Assembly (NCBI GenBank): GCA_036560705.1
Contig: DATBQR010000054.1
Location: forward strand, 35,162 to 99,161
DNA length: 64,000 nt
Reading direction: 5' to 3'
From: RBG-16-66-20 sp036560705
GTDB taxonomy: Bacteria > Pseudomonadota > Gammaproteobacteria > Burkholderiales > SG8-39
The position numbers and the translations under genes were made by a program. Of this stretch, positions 35,480-43,048 are shown in pieces; the first letter of the stretch is position 1; every line of letters begins with the position of its first letter. Below the pieces are notes generated by a model. It worked only from the letters and a program-made list of their open reading frames with translations. It was not told the DNA's origin and did no database searches.

Positions 35480-35866
35480 TCAGCTCCCGGCATGGTGCGC
35501 CACCGCGATGACGACAGGAAGAACCAGTTCCGGGATGAGGTAGCCCAGCCACACCGCCGCCGGTTTGGGGAGACCGACCTTGCCGATGGACACCAGCCTC
35601 CCGACGCCGGCGAGAAAAACACCCATGGCCAGCAGGTAGACCAGGAAGCCCTGCTGGCGGATAGTGAGCGCAGCCCAAAAACTGATGACGCCCGTGGAGA
35701 AGTACACGCCGGCCATGAAACGATGGACATTATCCAGGCGTGGGGAAGTGTCGGGCTGGCCCAGGTACATCTGCAGCGCGCCGCCGAACATTGCGATGGC
35801 CGCGACCATGAACAGGCAGACCTGTACGACGACCTGGCTCGCGAGCAGCGGTGTTTCAGGAATCAC
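35480..35866 (-). CDS. DUF4345-like four-helix membrane protein
   Basis: 128 residues with four hydrophobic segments, including VCLFMVAAIAMFGGALQMY, GVYFSTGVISFWAAL and VWLGYLIPELVLPVVIAV. The RLDNVHRFMAGVYFS stretch between the first two helices is typical of DUF4345. Function unknown. GTG 35866 is preceded by AAGGAGA at good spacing, which decides the start against longer in-frame codons. It lies 23 bases after the nucleoside transporter gene. Confidence 0.65.
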   Translation of the reverse strand: MIPETPLLASQVVVQVCLFMVAAIAMFGGALQMYLGQPDTSPRLDNVHRFMAGVYFSTGVISFWAALTIRQQGFLVYLLAMGVFLAGVGRLVSIGKVGLPKPAAVWLGYLIPELVLPVVIAVAHHAGS

Positions 35867-35889
35867 GACTTGTCTCCTTGACGGCTCGA

Positions 35890-37122
35890 CTAGATGATCA
35901 GTCCCACGGTCGCGGCCGTCAGGCAGGTCGCCAGCGTTCCCGCGACGATGGATTTCATTCCCAGCGAGACGATCTCGGCGCGCCGCTCGGGGCACATGGT
36001 GCTCATGCCGCCGATCATGATGCCAAGGCTGCCGAAGTTGGCGAAGCCGCACAGCGCGTAGGTCATCAGCAGCCGGCTGCGCTCGGAGAGGGACGGCATG
36101 TTGGCCATGTCGATGTAGGCGACCAGTTCGTTGAGGACGGTCTTGGTGCCGAGGAGCATGCCGCCCACGTGCGCCTCGGCCCAGGGCACGCCGGCGAGCC
36201 AGGCAAGCGGCGCGAGCGCCCAGCCGAGGATTCCCTGCAGGGTGTAGGGAGCGCCGCCCCCGTGGGGCAGCCACGCGAGCGCCAGGTTGACGAGCGTCAC
36301 CAGCGCGACGAACACCACGAGCATGGCGACGATGTTGATGAGCAGTTGCGCGCCGCCGAGCGTGCCTTGCGTCAGCGCGTCCATGCTGCTGGTGGCGTCC
36401 GATTTCAAATCCAGATCGCCGCCGGTCGCCGCGCCCGCTGGCGGCACCATGACGAAAGCGACCACCAGCGCCGCGGGCGCCGAGACGATGGAGGCGATCA
36501 GCAGGTGCGCCACCGCGTCCGGAATGATCCTGCCGAGGATGCTGGCGTAGAGGAACAGCACGGTGCCGGCGATCGAAGCCATGCCGCCCACCATGATGGC
36601 GAACAGCTCGCCGCGCGAGACGCGCCCGAGATAAGGCCGTACGAACAGCGGCGCCTCGACCATGCCGACGAAAACATTGGCCGCCGTGGACAGGCCGACC
36701 ACGCCGCCGACGCGCATGACGCGCTCCAGCAGCCAGGAGATGATCCGCACCACCCGCTGCAGCACGCCCCAGTGGAACAGCAGCGCCGACAGCGCGCTGA
36801 TCACCAGTACGATCGGCAGCGCGCGGAAGGCGAGGATGAAAGTCGCATTCGCGTCGGTGACGGCGAAGGGCGCCGCGCCGCCGCCCAGGTAGCCGAACAC
36901 CAGCGCGGTGCCCGCCTGGGTGGCCTTCTCTATGGAAGACAGCAATTCGTTGAGATAGAAAAACGCGTCCTTGGCGAACGGCAGCTTGAGCAGCAGCAGC
37001 GCGAGCAGGAACTGCAGCAGCAGGCCCGCCCAGATGGCGCGCCAGGGAACCTCTTTGCGCTTTTCGCTGAAAACCCAGGCCAGCAGCAGGAGTCCGGCAA
37101 TTCCTGCCAGACCCTGAATCAC
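35890..37122 (-). CDS. Concentrative nucleoside transporter (NupC/CNT family)
   Basis: A 410-residue inner-membrane symporter for nucleosides. Family motifs visible: the N-terminal gate VFGYLGGG, FAFRALP-like ILAFRALPIVL, the substrate region GMVEAPLFVRPYL, and near the end TYALCGFANFGSLGIMIGGMS. The start is GTG 37122, overlapping the pyrF stop (GTGA), so uptake of nucleosides is translationally coupled to the last step of UMP synthesis. Confidence 0.9.
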   Translation of the reverse strand: MIQGLAGIAGLLLLAWVFSEKRKEVPWRAIWAGLLLQFLLALLLLKLPFAKDAFFYLNELLSSIEKATQAGTALVFGYLGGGAAPFAVTDANATFILAFRALPIVLVISALSALLFHWGVLQRVVRIISWLLERVMRVGGVVGLSTAANVFVGMVEAPLFVRPYLGRVSRGELFAIMVGGMASIAGTVLFLYASILGRIIPDAVAHLLIASIVSAPAALVVAFVMVPPAGAATGGDLDLKSDATSSMDALTQGTLGGAQLLINIVAMLVVFVALVTLVNLALAWLPHGGGAPYTLQGILGWALAPLAWLAGVPWAEAHVGGMLLGTKTVLNELVAYIDMANMPSLSERSRLLMTYALCGFANFGSLGIMIGGMSTMCPERRAEIVSLGMKSIVAGTLATCLTAATVGLII

Positions 37123-37823
37123 GAAGAAAAAATCCCCGCGATCGTCGCCTGAATCGCCTCCGCCGCCGCCGCGGGGTCCTTCGCGTCGCGCACCGGCCGG
37201 CCGACGACGATGTAGTCGGCGCCGTTCCTGAAAGCCTGCGCCACGTCCACCACGCGCTTCTGGTCGCCGGCATCGCCGCCCGCGGGACGGATGCCGGGCG
37301 TGACGGCGAGCAGCTTCGCGCCCAGCTTCGCCTTGATTCTCGCGACCTCCAGCCCCGAGCAAATGACACCGTCGCAGCCGAGTTCGGCCGCCGTGCCCGC
37401 CCGCGCGAGGACCAGATCCTCGAGTTTCCCGGCGTAGCCCTGCTCCGCGAGGTCGGCCTGGCCGGTGCTGGTCAGCACGGTGACGGCGAGGATCTGCATG
37501 TCGCCCTTCTCCTTCACCGCCGCGCCCATGACGCCCCGGTCCGCGTGCACGGTGAGGAAGGTCACGCCGCGGCCGCGCAGGTTGGCGACGGCGCGCCGCA
37601 CCGTCTCCGGAATGTCGTGCAGCTTGAGGTCGCAGAACACGCGGTTGCCGCGCTTCACCAGCCAGTCGAGCAGCTCGAAATAACCGCCCGCGGTGGAAAG
37701 TTCGAGGCCGATCTTGTAGAAGCGCACCGAATCGCCGAGTTTTTCGACCAGCTTTCGCGCATCGGCGGCGGACGGTACGTCGAGCGCGGCGATCAAACGC
37801 TCGCGGCGGGGAATTGCAATCAT
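37119..37823 (-). CDS. pyrF: Orotidine 5'-phosphate decarboxylase PyrF
   Basis: Final enzyme of de novo UMP synthesis. The catalytic Lys/Asp motif is FCDLKLHDIPETV at about residue 63. The phosphate loop motifs TPGIRPAGGDAGDQKR and YIVVGRPV lie near the C-terminus. The 234-residue length is normal. ATG 37823 stands 22 bases from the divergent wrbA start, and the TATGATA between them reads as a -10 on both strands. Confidence 0.95.
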   Translation of the reverse strand: MIAIPRRERLIAALDVPSAADARKLVEKLGDSVRFYKIGLELSTAGGYFELLDWLVKRGNRVFCDLKLHDIPETVRRAVANLRGRGVTFLTVHADRGVMGAAVKEKGDMQILAVTVLTSTGQADLAEQGYAGKLEDLVLARAGTAAELGCDGVICSGLEVARIKAKLGAKLLAVTPGIRPAGGDAGDQKRVVDVAQAFRNGADYIVVGRPVRDAKDPAAAAEAIQATIAGIFSS

Positions 37824-37833
37824 CTCAGGGCGC

Positions 37834-37840
37834 TATGATA
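37834..37840. promoter_or_regulatory. Shared palindromic -10-like element, pyrF/wrbA
   Basis: TATGATA: TATGAT on the plus strand lies six bases before the wrbA ATG, and TATCAT on the minus strand lies 11 bases before the pyrF ATG. The arrangement would make the two transcripts mutually exclusive in initiation. Confidence 0.35.
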
Positions 37841-37845
37841 CAGGC

Positions 37846-38439
37846 ATGGTGGAGATTCTCGTTTTGTACTACAGCGTCGGCGGCTCGGTGCGGCGCATGG
37901 CCGAACTGATCGCCGAGGGCGTCGAGCGGGTGCCCGGCGCGCAGGCGCGCCTGCGCACGGTTCCGAGGGTTTCTGCGGGTTTCGAGGGGGAAGTTTCCGC
38001 GATCCCGGAAAAAGGGCCGCCCTTCTGCGAAAACCGCGATCTCGAGGAATGCGCGGGCCTCGCGCTCGGCAGCCCGACCCGTTTCGGCAACATGGCGGCG
38101 CCGATGAAGGCTTTCCTGGACGGCACCGGCCCGCTCTGGATGAAGGGCGCGCTGATCGGCAAGCCGGCCTGCGTCTTCACCTCCACCGGCTCCCTGCACG
38201 GCGGCCAGGAGACCACGCTGCTGTCGATGATGCTGCCGCTCCTGCACCACGGCATGCTCATCGCCGGCCTGCCCTATTCCCAGGCGGAACTGAACGCCAC
38301 GCGCAGCGGCGGCACGCCCTACGGCGCGAGCCACTTCGCCGGCATCGCCGACGACCTGCCCCTCAGCGATGCCGAGCGCGCGCTGTGCATCGCCCAGGGC
38401 CGGCGGCTGGCTGAGGTCGCCTTCAAATTACAAAAATAA
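37846..38439 (+). CDS. wrbA: NAD(P)H:quinone oxidoreductase WrbA-type flavoprotein
   Basis: A 197-residue FMN protein that reduces quinones by two electrons, limiting semiquinone formation. FMN-binding features: LVLYYSVGGSVRRMAE at the phosphate loop, GSPTRFGNMAAPMKAFLDGTGPLW and FTSTGSLHGGQETTLLSMMLPLLHHGM. Length and motifs are those of WrbA. Divergent from pyrF and followed by a DUF2069 gene. Confidence 0.92.
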   Translation: MVEILVLYYSVGGSVRRMAELIAEGVERVPGAQARLRTVPRVSAGFEGEVSAIPEKGPPFCENRDLEECAGLALGSPTRFGNMAAPMKAFLDGTGPLWMKGALIGKPACVFTSTGSLHGGQETTLLSMMLPLLHHGMLIAGLPYSQAELNATRSGGTPYGASHFAGIADDLPLSDAERALCIAQGRRLAEVAFKLQK

Positions 38440-38468
38440 AAACCCCTCCAAGCCTGCGCCTGCTGCAA

Positions 38469-38816
38469 TTGGCTGCCTCGGCCGCTTTGCTCTCGCTGAT
38501 TGCCCTGTGCCTGGCGTGGGAGCTATGGCTCGCGCCGCTGCGGCCGGGCGGCTCCTACCTCGCCCTGAAAGCCGCACCGCTCGGCATCCCGCTGCTCGGC
38601 ATCCTCCTCGGGCGGCGCTACACCTACCAGTGGTCCTCGATGTTCGTGCTCGCCTATTTCGCCGAGGGCGCGGTGCGCGCCTGGGCAGAGCGCGGGCCGT
38701 CGCAGGCGCTGGCCTGCGTCGAAATTGTGCTGAGTATTATTTTTTTCGTTTCGGTGGTGGCGTATTCGAAGCTGACGCACCAACACGCCGTGCGTGTTCC
38801 TGGAGCAGGCGCTTAG
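38469..38816 (+). CDS. DUF2069 membrane protein
   Basis: About 115 residues with three or four hydrophobic helices (ALLSLIALCLAWELWL, GIPLLGILLG, WSSMFVLAYFAEGAVRAW, CVEIVLSIIFFVSVVAYSKL), the DUF2069 pattern, often found beside wrbA in betaproteobacteria. Function unknown. The start is unclear: TTG 38469 is used, but CTG 38454 would add LRLLQ, which looks native; ATG is absent. The 3' end overlaps the convergent lyase gene by 80 bases. Confidence 0.75.
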   Translation: MAASAALLSLIALCLAWELWLAPLRPGGSYLALKAAPLGIPLLGILLGRRYTYQWSSMFVLAYFAEGAVRAWAERGPSQALACVEIVLSIIFFVSVVAYSKLTHQHAVRVPGAGA

Positions 38817-39624
38817 CAGCCGAGTAAATCGGCACTTCCACCAGTTTGCCGTCCACTTTTGCCCGGCCCTTGCCTTCCCTGCGGGCCTTTTCGAACGCAA
38901 GGACGAGGCGTTCGGCTCTTTTCCTGTCGGTTTCGGAAACGGAAAAAACCGCGTTGATCGCCGCGGCGTGGGCGGGAGTCACCAGGCTCTTGGCCTTGAA
39001 TCCCATCCGCCTTGCCCACTTTGAATCGGCGACCGCCCCTCTCACATCGCTGAAGGTATAGGGACAGTCGATCGCTTCCACGCCCGCGGCGCGGCATTCG
39101 ACCAGGAAACGCTGGCGTACATAGGCGAGTTCCTCGCCGCCGCGGCTTCGGTCGGTGCCGAGGTCCGCCACCATGTCCTCGCTGGCGACCAGCATCGCGG
39201 TCACGCGCGGGCTCGCCTTTGCGATGTCGAAAGCGCGCAGCAGCCCGGCCGCCGATTCAATGTTGGGAACCAGTTCCGCGTCTTTCACCGCAAGCGCGAG
39301 AGCGCGCACCTGGTCGGGCGTCGCGACCTTCGACATCATCACGATGTCGGGCCGGCCGGCCAGCACCGCGCGCAGGTCGGCGACGCCGTCGCCCTCCAGC
39401 GGGTTGATGCGCACGGCCGCGACCTTGCCGGCTTTCCTCCAGCGGTCGTACAGAACAGCCGCCCTCGCCCGCGCCTCGGGCCTGCGTTCCGGCGGCGTGA
39501 AGTCCTCGAGCTCTTGGATCAGGACATCGGCGCCCGAGCGCGCGGCCGCCTCGTGAGCAGCCGCGTCCGCCCCGGGAACGAAAAGCCACGAACGGCGCGA
39601 ACGAGGGCCCAAACGCGGGGTCAC
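38737..39624 (-). CDS. HpcH/HpaI aldolase/citrate lyase family protein (CitE-like)
   Basis: A 295-residue TIM-barrel enzyme. Motifs: RSWLFVPGADAAAHEAA at the N-terminus, LIQELEDFTPPERRPEAR (acidic metal site), AAVRINPLEG (the arginine) and VPNIESAAGLLRAF (second acidic ligand). Likely a Mg-dependent C-C lyase or ligase on an acyl-CoA or keto acid; substrate unknown. GTG 39624 comes two bases after the leuA stop, so it belongs to the leuA transcript. Confidence 0.82.
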   Translation of the reverse strand: MTPRLGPRSRRSWLFVPGADAAAHEAAARSGADVLIQELEDFTPPERRPEARARAAVLYDRWRKAGKVAAVRINPLEGDGVADLRAVLAGRPDIVMMSKVATPDQVRALALAVKDAELVPNIESAAGLLRAFDIAKASPRVTAMLVASEDMVADLGTDRSRGGEELAYVRQRFLVECRAAGVEAIDCPYTFSDVRGAVADSKWARRMGFKAKSLVTPAHAAAINAVFSVSETDRKRAERLVLAFEKARREGKGRAKVDGKLVEVPIYSAAKRLLQEHARRVGASASNTPPPKRKK

Positions 39625-39626
39625 AC

Positions 39627-41180
39627 TCAGTGCTGCACCTGGTATTGCGGGTTGACCCGCTCCACCTTGCTCTCGATCTTGTTCAGCGCGCTGATGTAGG
39701 CCTTGGCCGAGGCGACCATGATGTCGGTGTCCGCGCCGACGCCGTTGACGATGCGCCCGCCCTTGGACAGCCGCACCGTCACCTCGCCCTGGCTTTCCGT
39801 GCCCTGCGTCACCGCGTTCACCGAGAACAGCAGCAGCTCGGCGCCGCTCTTCGCCACGCTTTCGATGGCCTTGAACACGGCGTCCACCGGGCCGTCGCCT
39901 TTTGCTTCGGCGTTTATTTTTTTATTCTTGTTCATCAAAACGACGGCGGCGTGCGGCTTGTCCGTGGTGCCGCTGCCCTGGCTCATGCTGACCAGGCCCC
40001 AGGCTTCGTCGGTCGCAATGCCCGCCTCCTGCGCCACCAGCGCCTGCAGGTCCTCGTCGAAAATCTCGGCCTTCTTGTCGGCCAGGTCCTTGAAGCGCTG
40101 GAAGGCCTTGTTGTAGCCCTCCTCGTTGTCCAGTTCGATGCCCAACTCCTTCAGGCGCTGCTTGAAAGCGGTGCGCCCGGACAGCTTGCCGAGCACGATC
40201 TTGTTGGCGCTCCAGCCCACGTCCTCGGCGGTCATGATTTCGTAGGTTTCGCGCGCCTTGATCACGCCGTCCTGGTGGATGCCCGAGGCGTGCGCGAAGG
40301 CGTTCGCGCCGACCACCGCCTTGTTCGGCTGCACCACGAAGCCGGTGATCTGCGACACCAGCCGGGAGGCAGCCACGATTTCTTTCGTATTTATTCTTGT
40401 TTCCAAACCAAAAAAATCTTTCCGCGTGCGAAGCGCCATCACCACCTCCTCGAGCGAAGTGTTGCCGGCGCGCTCGCCCAGGCCGTTCATGGTGCACTCG
40501 ATCTGGCGCGCGCCGCCGATGCGCACCGCCGCCAGCGAATTGGCCACCGCCATGCCGAGGTCGTTGTGGCAATGCACGCTCCATACGGCCTTGTCGGAGT
40601 TCGGTATTTTTTCCCGGAGTTTCTTGATGAGTTCCCCGTATTGCTCCGGAACCGCATAGCCGACGGTATCCGGGATGTTGACGGTGGTCGCGCCTTCCTT
40701 GATCACCGCCTCCAGCACGCGGCAAAGGAAATCAAAATCGGATCGGCTCGCATCCTCGGGCGAGAACTCGACGTCGGGACAGAGGTTCTTGGCGTAGCGC
40801 ACCGACAGCTTCGCCTGCTCGAACACCTGGTCCGGCGTCATGCGCAGCTTCATCTTCATGTGCAGTTCGCTGGTGGCGAGGAAGGTGTGGATGCGCCAGG
40901 ACTTGGCTCCTTTCAGCGCGTCGACGCCGCGCTGGATGTCCTTGTCGTTGGCGCGGCACAGGCCCGCCACGGTGCTGTCCTTGATCACCTTGGCGATGGC
41001 GCTGACGGCCTCGAAATCGCCGTTGGAAGACGCGGGGAAGCCGGCTTCGATCACGTCCACCTTCAGGCGCTCCAGCTGGCGCGCGATGCGCAGCTTCTCG
41101 TCCTTGGTCATGGAGGCGCCGGGCGACTGCTCGCCGTCGCGCAAGGTGGTGTCGAAAATGATCAATTTGTCCGTCTTCAT
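39627..41180 (-). CDS. leuA: 2-Isopropylmalate synthase LeuA
   Basis: First committed enzyme of leucine synthesis, condensing 2-ketoisovalerate with acetyl-CoA. Motifs: IFDTTLRDGEQSPGASM, the metal site SVHCHNDLGMAVANSLAAV, GERAGNTSLEEVVMAL, HASGIHQDGV, and a C-terminal leucine-sensing domain. The 517-residue length is normal. ATG 41180 has AGGAG six bases upstream. A leucine-rich leader peptide precedes it. Two AT-rich islets occur at 39903-39945 and 40378-40430. Confidence 0.97.
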   Translation of the reverse strand: MKTDKLIIFDTTLRDGEQSPGASMTKDEKLRIARQLERLKVDVIEAGFPASSNGDFEAVSAIAKVIKDSTVAGLCRANDKDIQRGVDALKGAKSWRIHTFLATSELHMKMKLRMTPDQVFEQAKLSVRYAKNLCPDVEFSPEDASRSDFDFLCRVLEAVIKEGATTVNIPDTVGYAVPEQYGELIKKLREKIPNSDKAVWSVHCHNDLGMAVANSLAAVRIGGARQIECTMNGLGERAGNTSLEEVVMALRTRKDFFGLETRINTKEIVAASRLVSQITGFVVQPNKAVVGANAFAHASGIHQDGVIKARETYEIMTAEDVGWSANKIVLGKLSGRTAFKQRLKELGIELDNEEGYNKAFQRFKDLADKKAEIFDEDLQALVAQEAGIATDEAWGLVSMSQGSGTTDKPHAAVVLMNKNKKINAEAKGDGPVDAVFKAIESVAKSGAELLLFSVNAVTQGTESQGEVTVRLSKGGRIVNGVGADTDIMVASAKAYISALNKIESKVERVNPQYQVQH

Positions 41181-41201
41181 AGCCGCTCCTAGGGTGTGGA
41201 T

Positions 41202-41232
41202 GCGAAAAGTCCTCGCCGCCTTGTTGGGGCGG
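41202..41232 (-). terminator. Possible attenuator hairpin before leuA
   Basis: On the minus strand CCGCC (41228-41232) and GGCGG (41216-41220) form a stem with a 7-base loop, then after seven bases a TTTT. An alternative small stem GCGA/TCGC overlaps it. It lies between the leader peptide stop and the leuA ribosome site, where an attenuator is expected, but the stem is short. Confidence 0.35.
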
Positions 41233-41258
41233 TTAAGGGGTACTGCCGAATTGGGTAT

Positions 41259-41348
41259 TTAGTGTGTGCGCGCGGGGCGCAGCAGCAGGCCAGCCAGGAG
41301 GAGCAGGCTGGTGACGGTCGCGATAAGAAGGGCGACTGCGGATGTCAT
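41259..41348 (-). CDS. Putative leucine-rich leader peptide of leuA
   Basis: A 29-residue open frame, MTSAVALLIATVTSLLLLAG then LLLRPARTH, with nine leucines, seven of them in runs of four and three (codons CTG and CTC). It lies 78 bases upstream of leuA on the same strand, followed by a small hairpin. This is the architecture of amino-acid attenuation: ribosome stalling at the Leu codons under leucine shortage would alter downstream folding. ATG 41348 has no Shine-Dalgarno but coincides with the predicted transcription start. It could instead be a small membrane peptide. Confidence 0.6.
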   Translation of the reverse strand: MTSAVALLIATVTSLLLLAGLLLRPARTH

Positions 41349-41354
41349 GCGGGA

Positions 41355-41384
41355 ACTATAGCTTGAAATACGGGCGCAGGGCAA
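41355..41384 (-). promoter_or_regulatory. Promoter of the leuA leader
   Basis: Minus strand TTGCCC (41379-41384), an 18-base spacer, then TATAGT (41355-41360). Initiation about seven bases on would fall at the leader peptide's ATG, predicting a leaderless leader transcript. Confidence 0.55.
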
Positions 41385-41390
41385 CTTGGC

Positions 41391-42191
41391 TTAAACCGCC
41401 GGCTTGGCCCGCCTGCCCAGCCCCCACATCACGTAGCCGGAAACCGAGTAAGCGAGGAACAGCAGGAACAGCATCACCGAAGGCTTGAGCGAGACGACGC
41501 CGAGGCTCGCGGCGAACACTGCGACCACCCAGAACGGCACTGCCTTTTTCAGGTTGAATTCCTTGAAGCTGTAGAACGGCACGTTGGTCACCATGGTGAT
41601 GCCGGCGTACATCGTGAACACCCAGGCGATCGCGCTGAGCCACACGTCCCGGTCGATGCCCAGGTCGTCGAACACCCACACCAGGCCCGCCAGCAGCGCC
41701 GCCGCCATCGGGCTGGGCAGCCCCTGGAAGTAGCGCTTGTCGACCACGTCGATGTTGGTGTTGAAGCGCGCGAGGCGCAGCGCGGCGCCCGCGCAATAGA
41801 CGAAAGCCGCGATCCAGCCGAGCTTGCCGAGATCCTTCAATGCCCACACGTACATGACCAGCGCGGGCGCGGCGCCGAAGGACACCATGTCGGACAGGCT
41901 GTCGTACTGCGCGCCGAACTCGCTCTGCGTATGGGTCATGCGCGCGATGCGGCCGTCCAGCCCGTCCAGCACCATGGAAACGAAGATGGCGATCGCCGCC
42001 AGCTCGAAGTGGTTGTCCATCGCCTGCACGATGGCGTAGAAACCGGAGAACAGCGACGCCGTGGTGAACAGGTTGGGCAGCAGGTAGATGCCGCGCCGGC
42101 GCAGGGCGCCGAGGCCGCGGGGGCGCAAGGCGTCGTCGCCGTGCGGCGGATCGTCGTGCCTGCGCGCCTCGAATTCCTCCATCTCAGCCAT
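41391..42191 (-). CDS. pssA: CDP-diacylglycerol-serine O-phosphatidyltransferase PssA
   Basis: Inner-membrane enzyme making phosphatidylserine from CDP-diacylglycerol and serine. The CDP-alcohol phosphotransferase motif DGLDGRIARMTHTQSEFGAQYDSLSD has all aspartates (written here as DGLDGR, then FGAQYDSLSD). About six membrane helices, 266 residues. It acts just before Psd, whose gene lies six bases upstream in the same operon. Confidence 0.94.
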   Translation of the reverse strand: MAEMEEFEARRHDDPPHGDDALRPRGLGALRRRGIYLLPNLFTTASLFSGFYAIVQAMDNHFELAAIAIFVSMVLDGLDGRIARMTHTQSEFGAQYDSLSDMVSFGAAPALVMYVWALKDLGKLGWIAAFVYCAGAALRLARFNTNIDVVDKRYFQGLPSPMAAALLAGLVWVFDDLGIDRDVWLSAIAWVFTMYAGITMVTNVPFYSFKEFNLKKAVPFWVVAVFAASLGVVSLKPSVMLFLLFLAYSVSGYVMWGLGRRAKPAV

Positions 42192-42197
42192 GCGCTT

Positions 42198-42851
42198 TCA
42201 GCCCGCCTTTAACCTGGCCAGGATCGACTCGGTCGCATACACCTTGTCGCCGAGCGCCGCGCTTGCCTCGGCGTCCGGCGGCAGGTACACGTCGACGCGC
42301 GAGCCGAAGCGGATGAATCCGTAGCGCTGCCCTCTGCCCAGCTCGGCGCCCCGGTCAACATAGCAGAGAATCCGGCGCGCGACCAAGCCCGCGATCTGCA
42401 CGCAGGTGACGTCCTCGCCGCCCCGGGTGCGCAGCCAGAGGGCGTTCCTCTCGTTCTCCAGCGAGGCCTTGTCGAGCGCGGCGTTGAGGAAGCTGCCCGC
42501 GTGGTACCAGCGCTGCTGCACGCTGCCGTCCACCGGCGAGCGGTTGGAATGCACGTTGAAGATGTTCATGAACACCGAGATCTTCAGCGCGTCGCGGCCG
42601 AGGTAGGGGTCGCGCACCTTCTCCACGGCGACGACGCGGCCGTCGGCCGGCGAGAGGACCGCCCGCGGATCCTCCGGGACTTCGCGCGGCGGATCGCGGA
42701 AGAACTGCAGGATGAAAAAGGCGGCCAGCCAGAACGGCAGCGCCCAGGCCCAGCCGAGGAAGAAATGCACTGCCGACGAAATCGCGAGGGCGGTTGCGAG
42801 GAACGGCCAGCCCTCTCGCGCGATGAGCGGATGCGGATAGCGTGCCGCCAT
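42198..42851 (-). CDS. psd: Phosphatidylserine decarboxylase, short type
   Basis: Makes phosphatidylethanolamine. The 217-residue precursor of the short (PSD-related) class: N-terminal membrane helix, SPADGRVVAVEKV, a NVHSNRSPVDG metal/lipid motif and the self-cleavage site in RFGSRVDVYLP, where the serine becomes the pyruvoyl group. Located between ilvC and pssA, a betaproteobacterial arrangement. Confidence 0.93.
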   Translation of the reverse strand: MAARYPHPLIAREGWPFLATALAISSAVHFFLGWAWALPFWLAAFFILQFFRDPPREVPEDPRAVLSPADGRVVAVEKVRDPYLGRDALKISVFMNIFNVHSNRSPVDGSVQQRWYHAGSFLNAALDKASLENERNALWLRTRGGEDVTCVQIAGLVARRILCYVDRGAELGRGQRYGFIRFGSRVDVYLPPDAEASAALGDKVYATESILARLKAG

Positions 42852-42854
42852 CCG

Positions 42855-43043
42855 CTATTCTTTTTTCTCCGCGTCCCGCATCTGCTCCGCGTTCTTCTGC
42901 ATCGCCTTGTCCACGTCGGTGGTGACCTTGTCGATGATCTGCTTGGGCTGCTCGCCGATTTTCTTCGAAGTCTCGGACTCGGGCGTCTTGCTGCAGGCCG
43001 AAAACAGGAAAAGCGCGAGGCAGGCGAACAGGATATTTTTCAT
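42855..43043 (-). CDS. Small lipoprotein
   Basis: A 62-residue lipoprotein: signal MKNILFACLALFLFSAC with the lipobox FSAC (Cys17), then a charged, helical tail rich in Lys, Glu and Gln (QIIDKVTTDVDKAMQKNAEQMRDAEKKE). Function unknown. It sits between ilvC and psd, three to five bases from each, so it is clearly in the operon. Confidence 0.75.
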   Translation of the reverse strand: MKNILFACLALFLFSACSKTPESETSKKIGEQPKQIIDKVTTDVDKAMQKNAEQMRDAEKKE

Positions 43044-43048
43044 GGCGG

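Noticed and set aside
39630..41192. A 520-codon open frame antisense to leuA
   Set aside because: It is composed of His/Arg/Leu-rich sequence without any motif, whereas leuA on the other strand has full family motifs.
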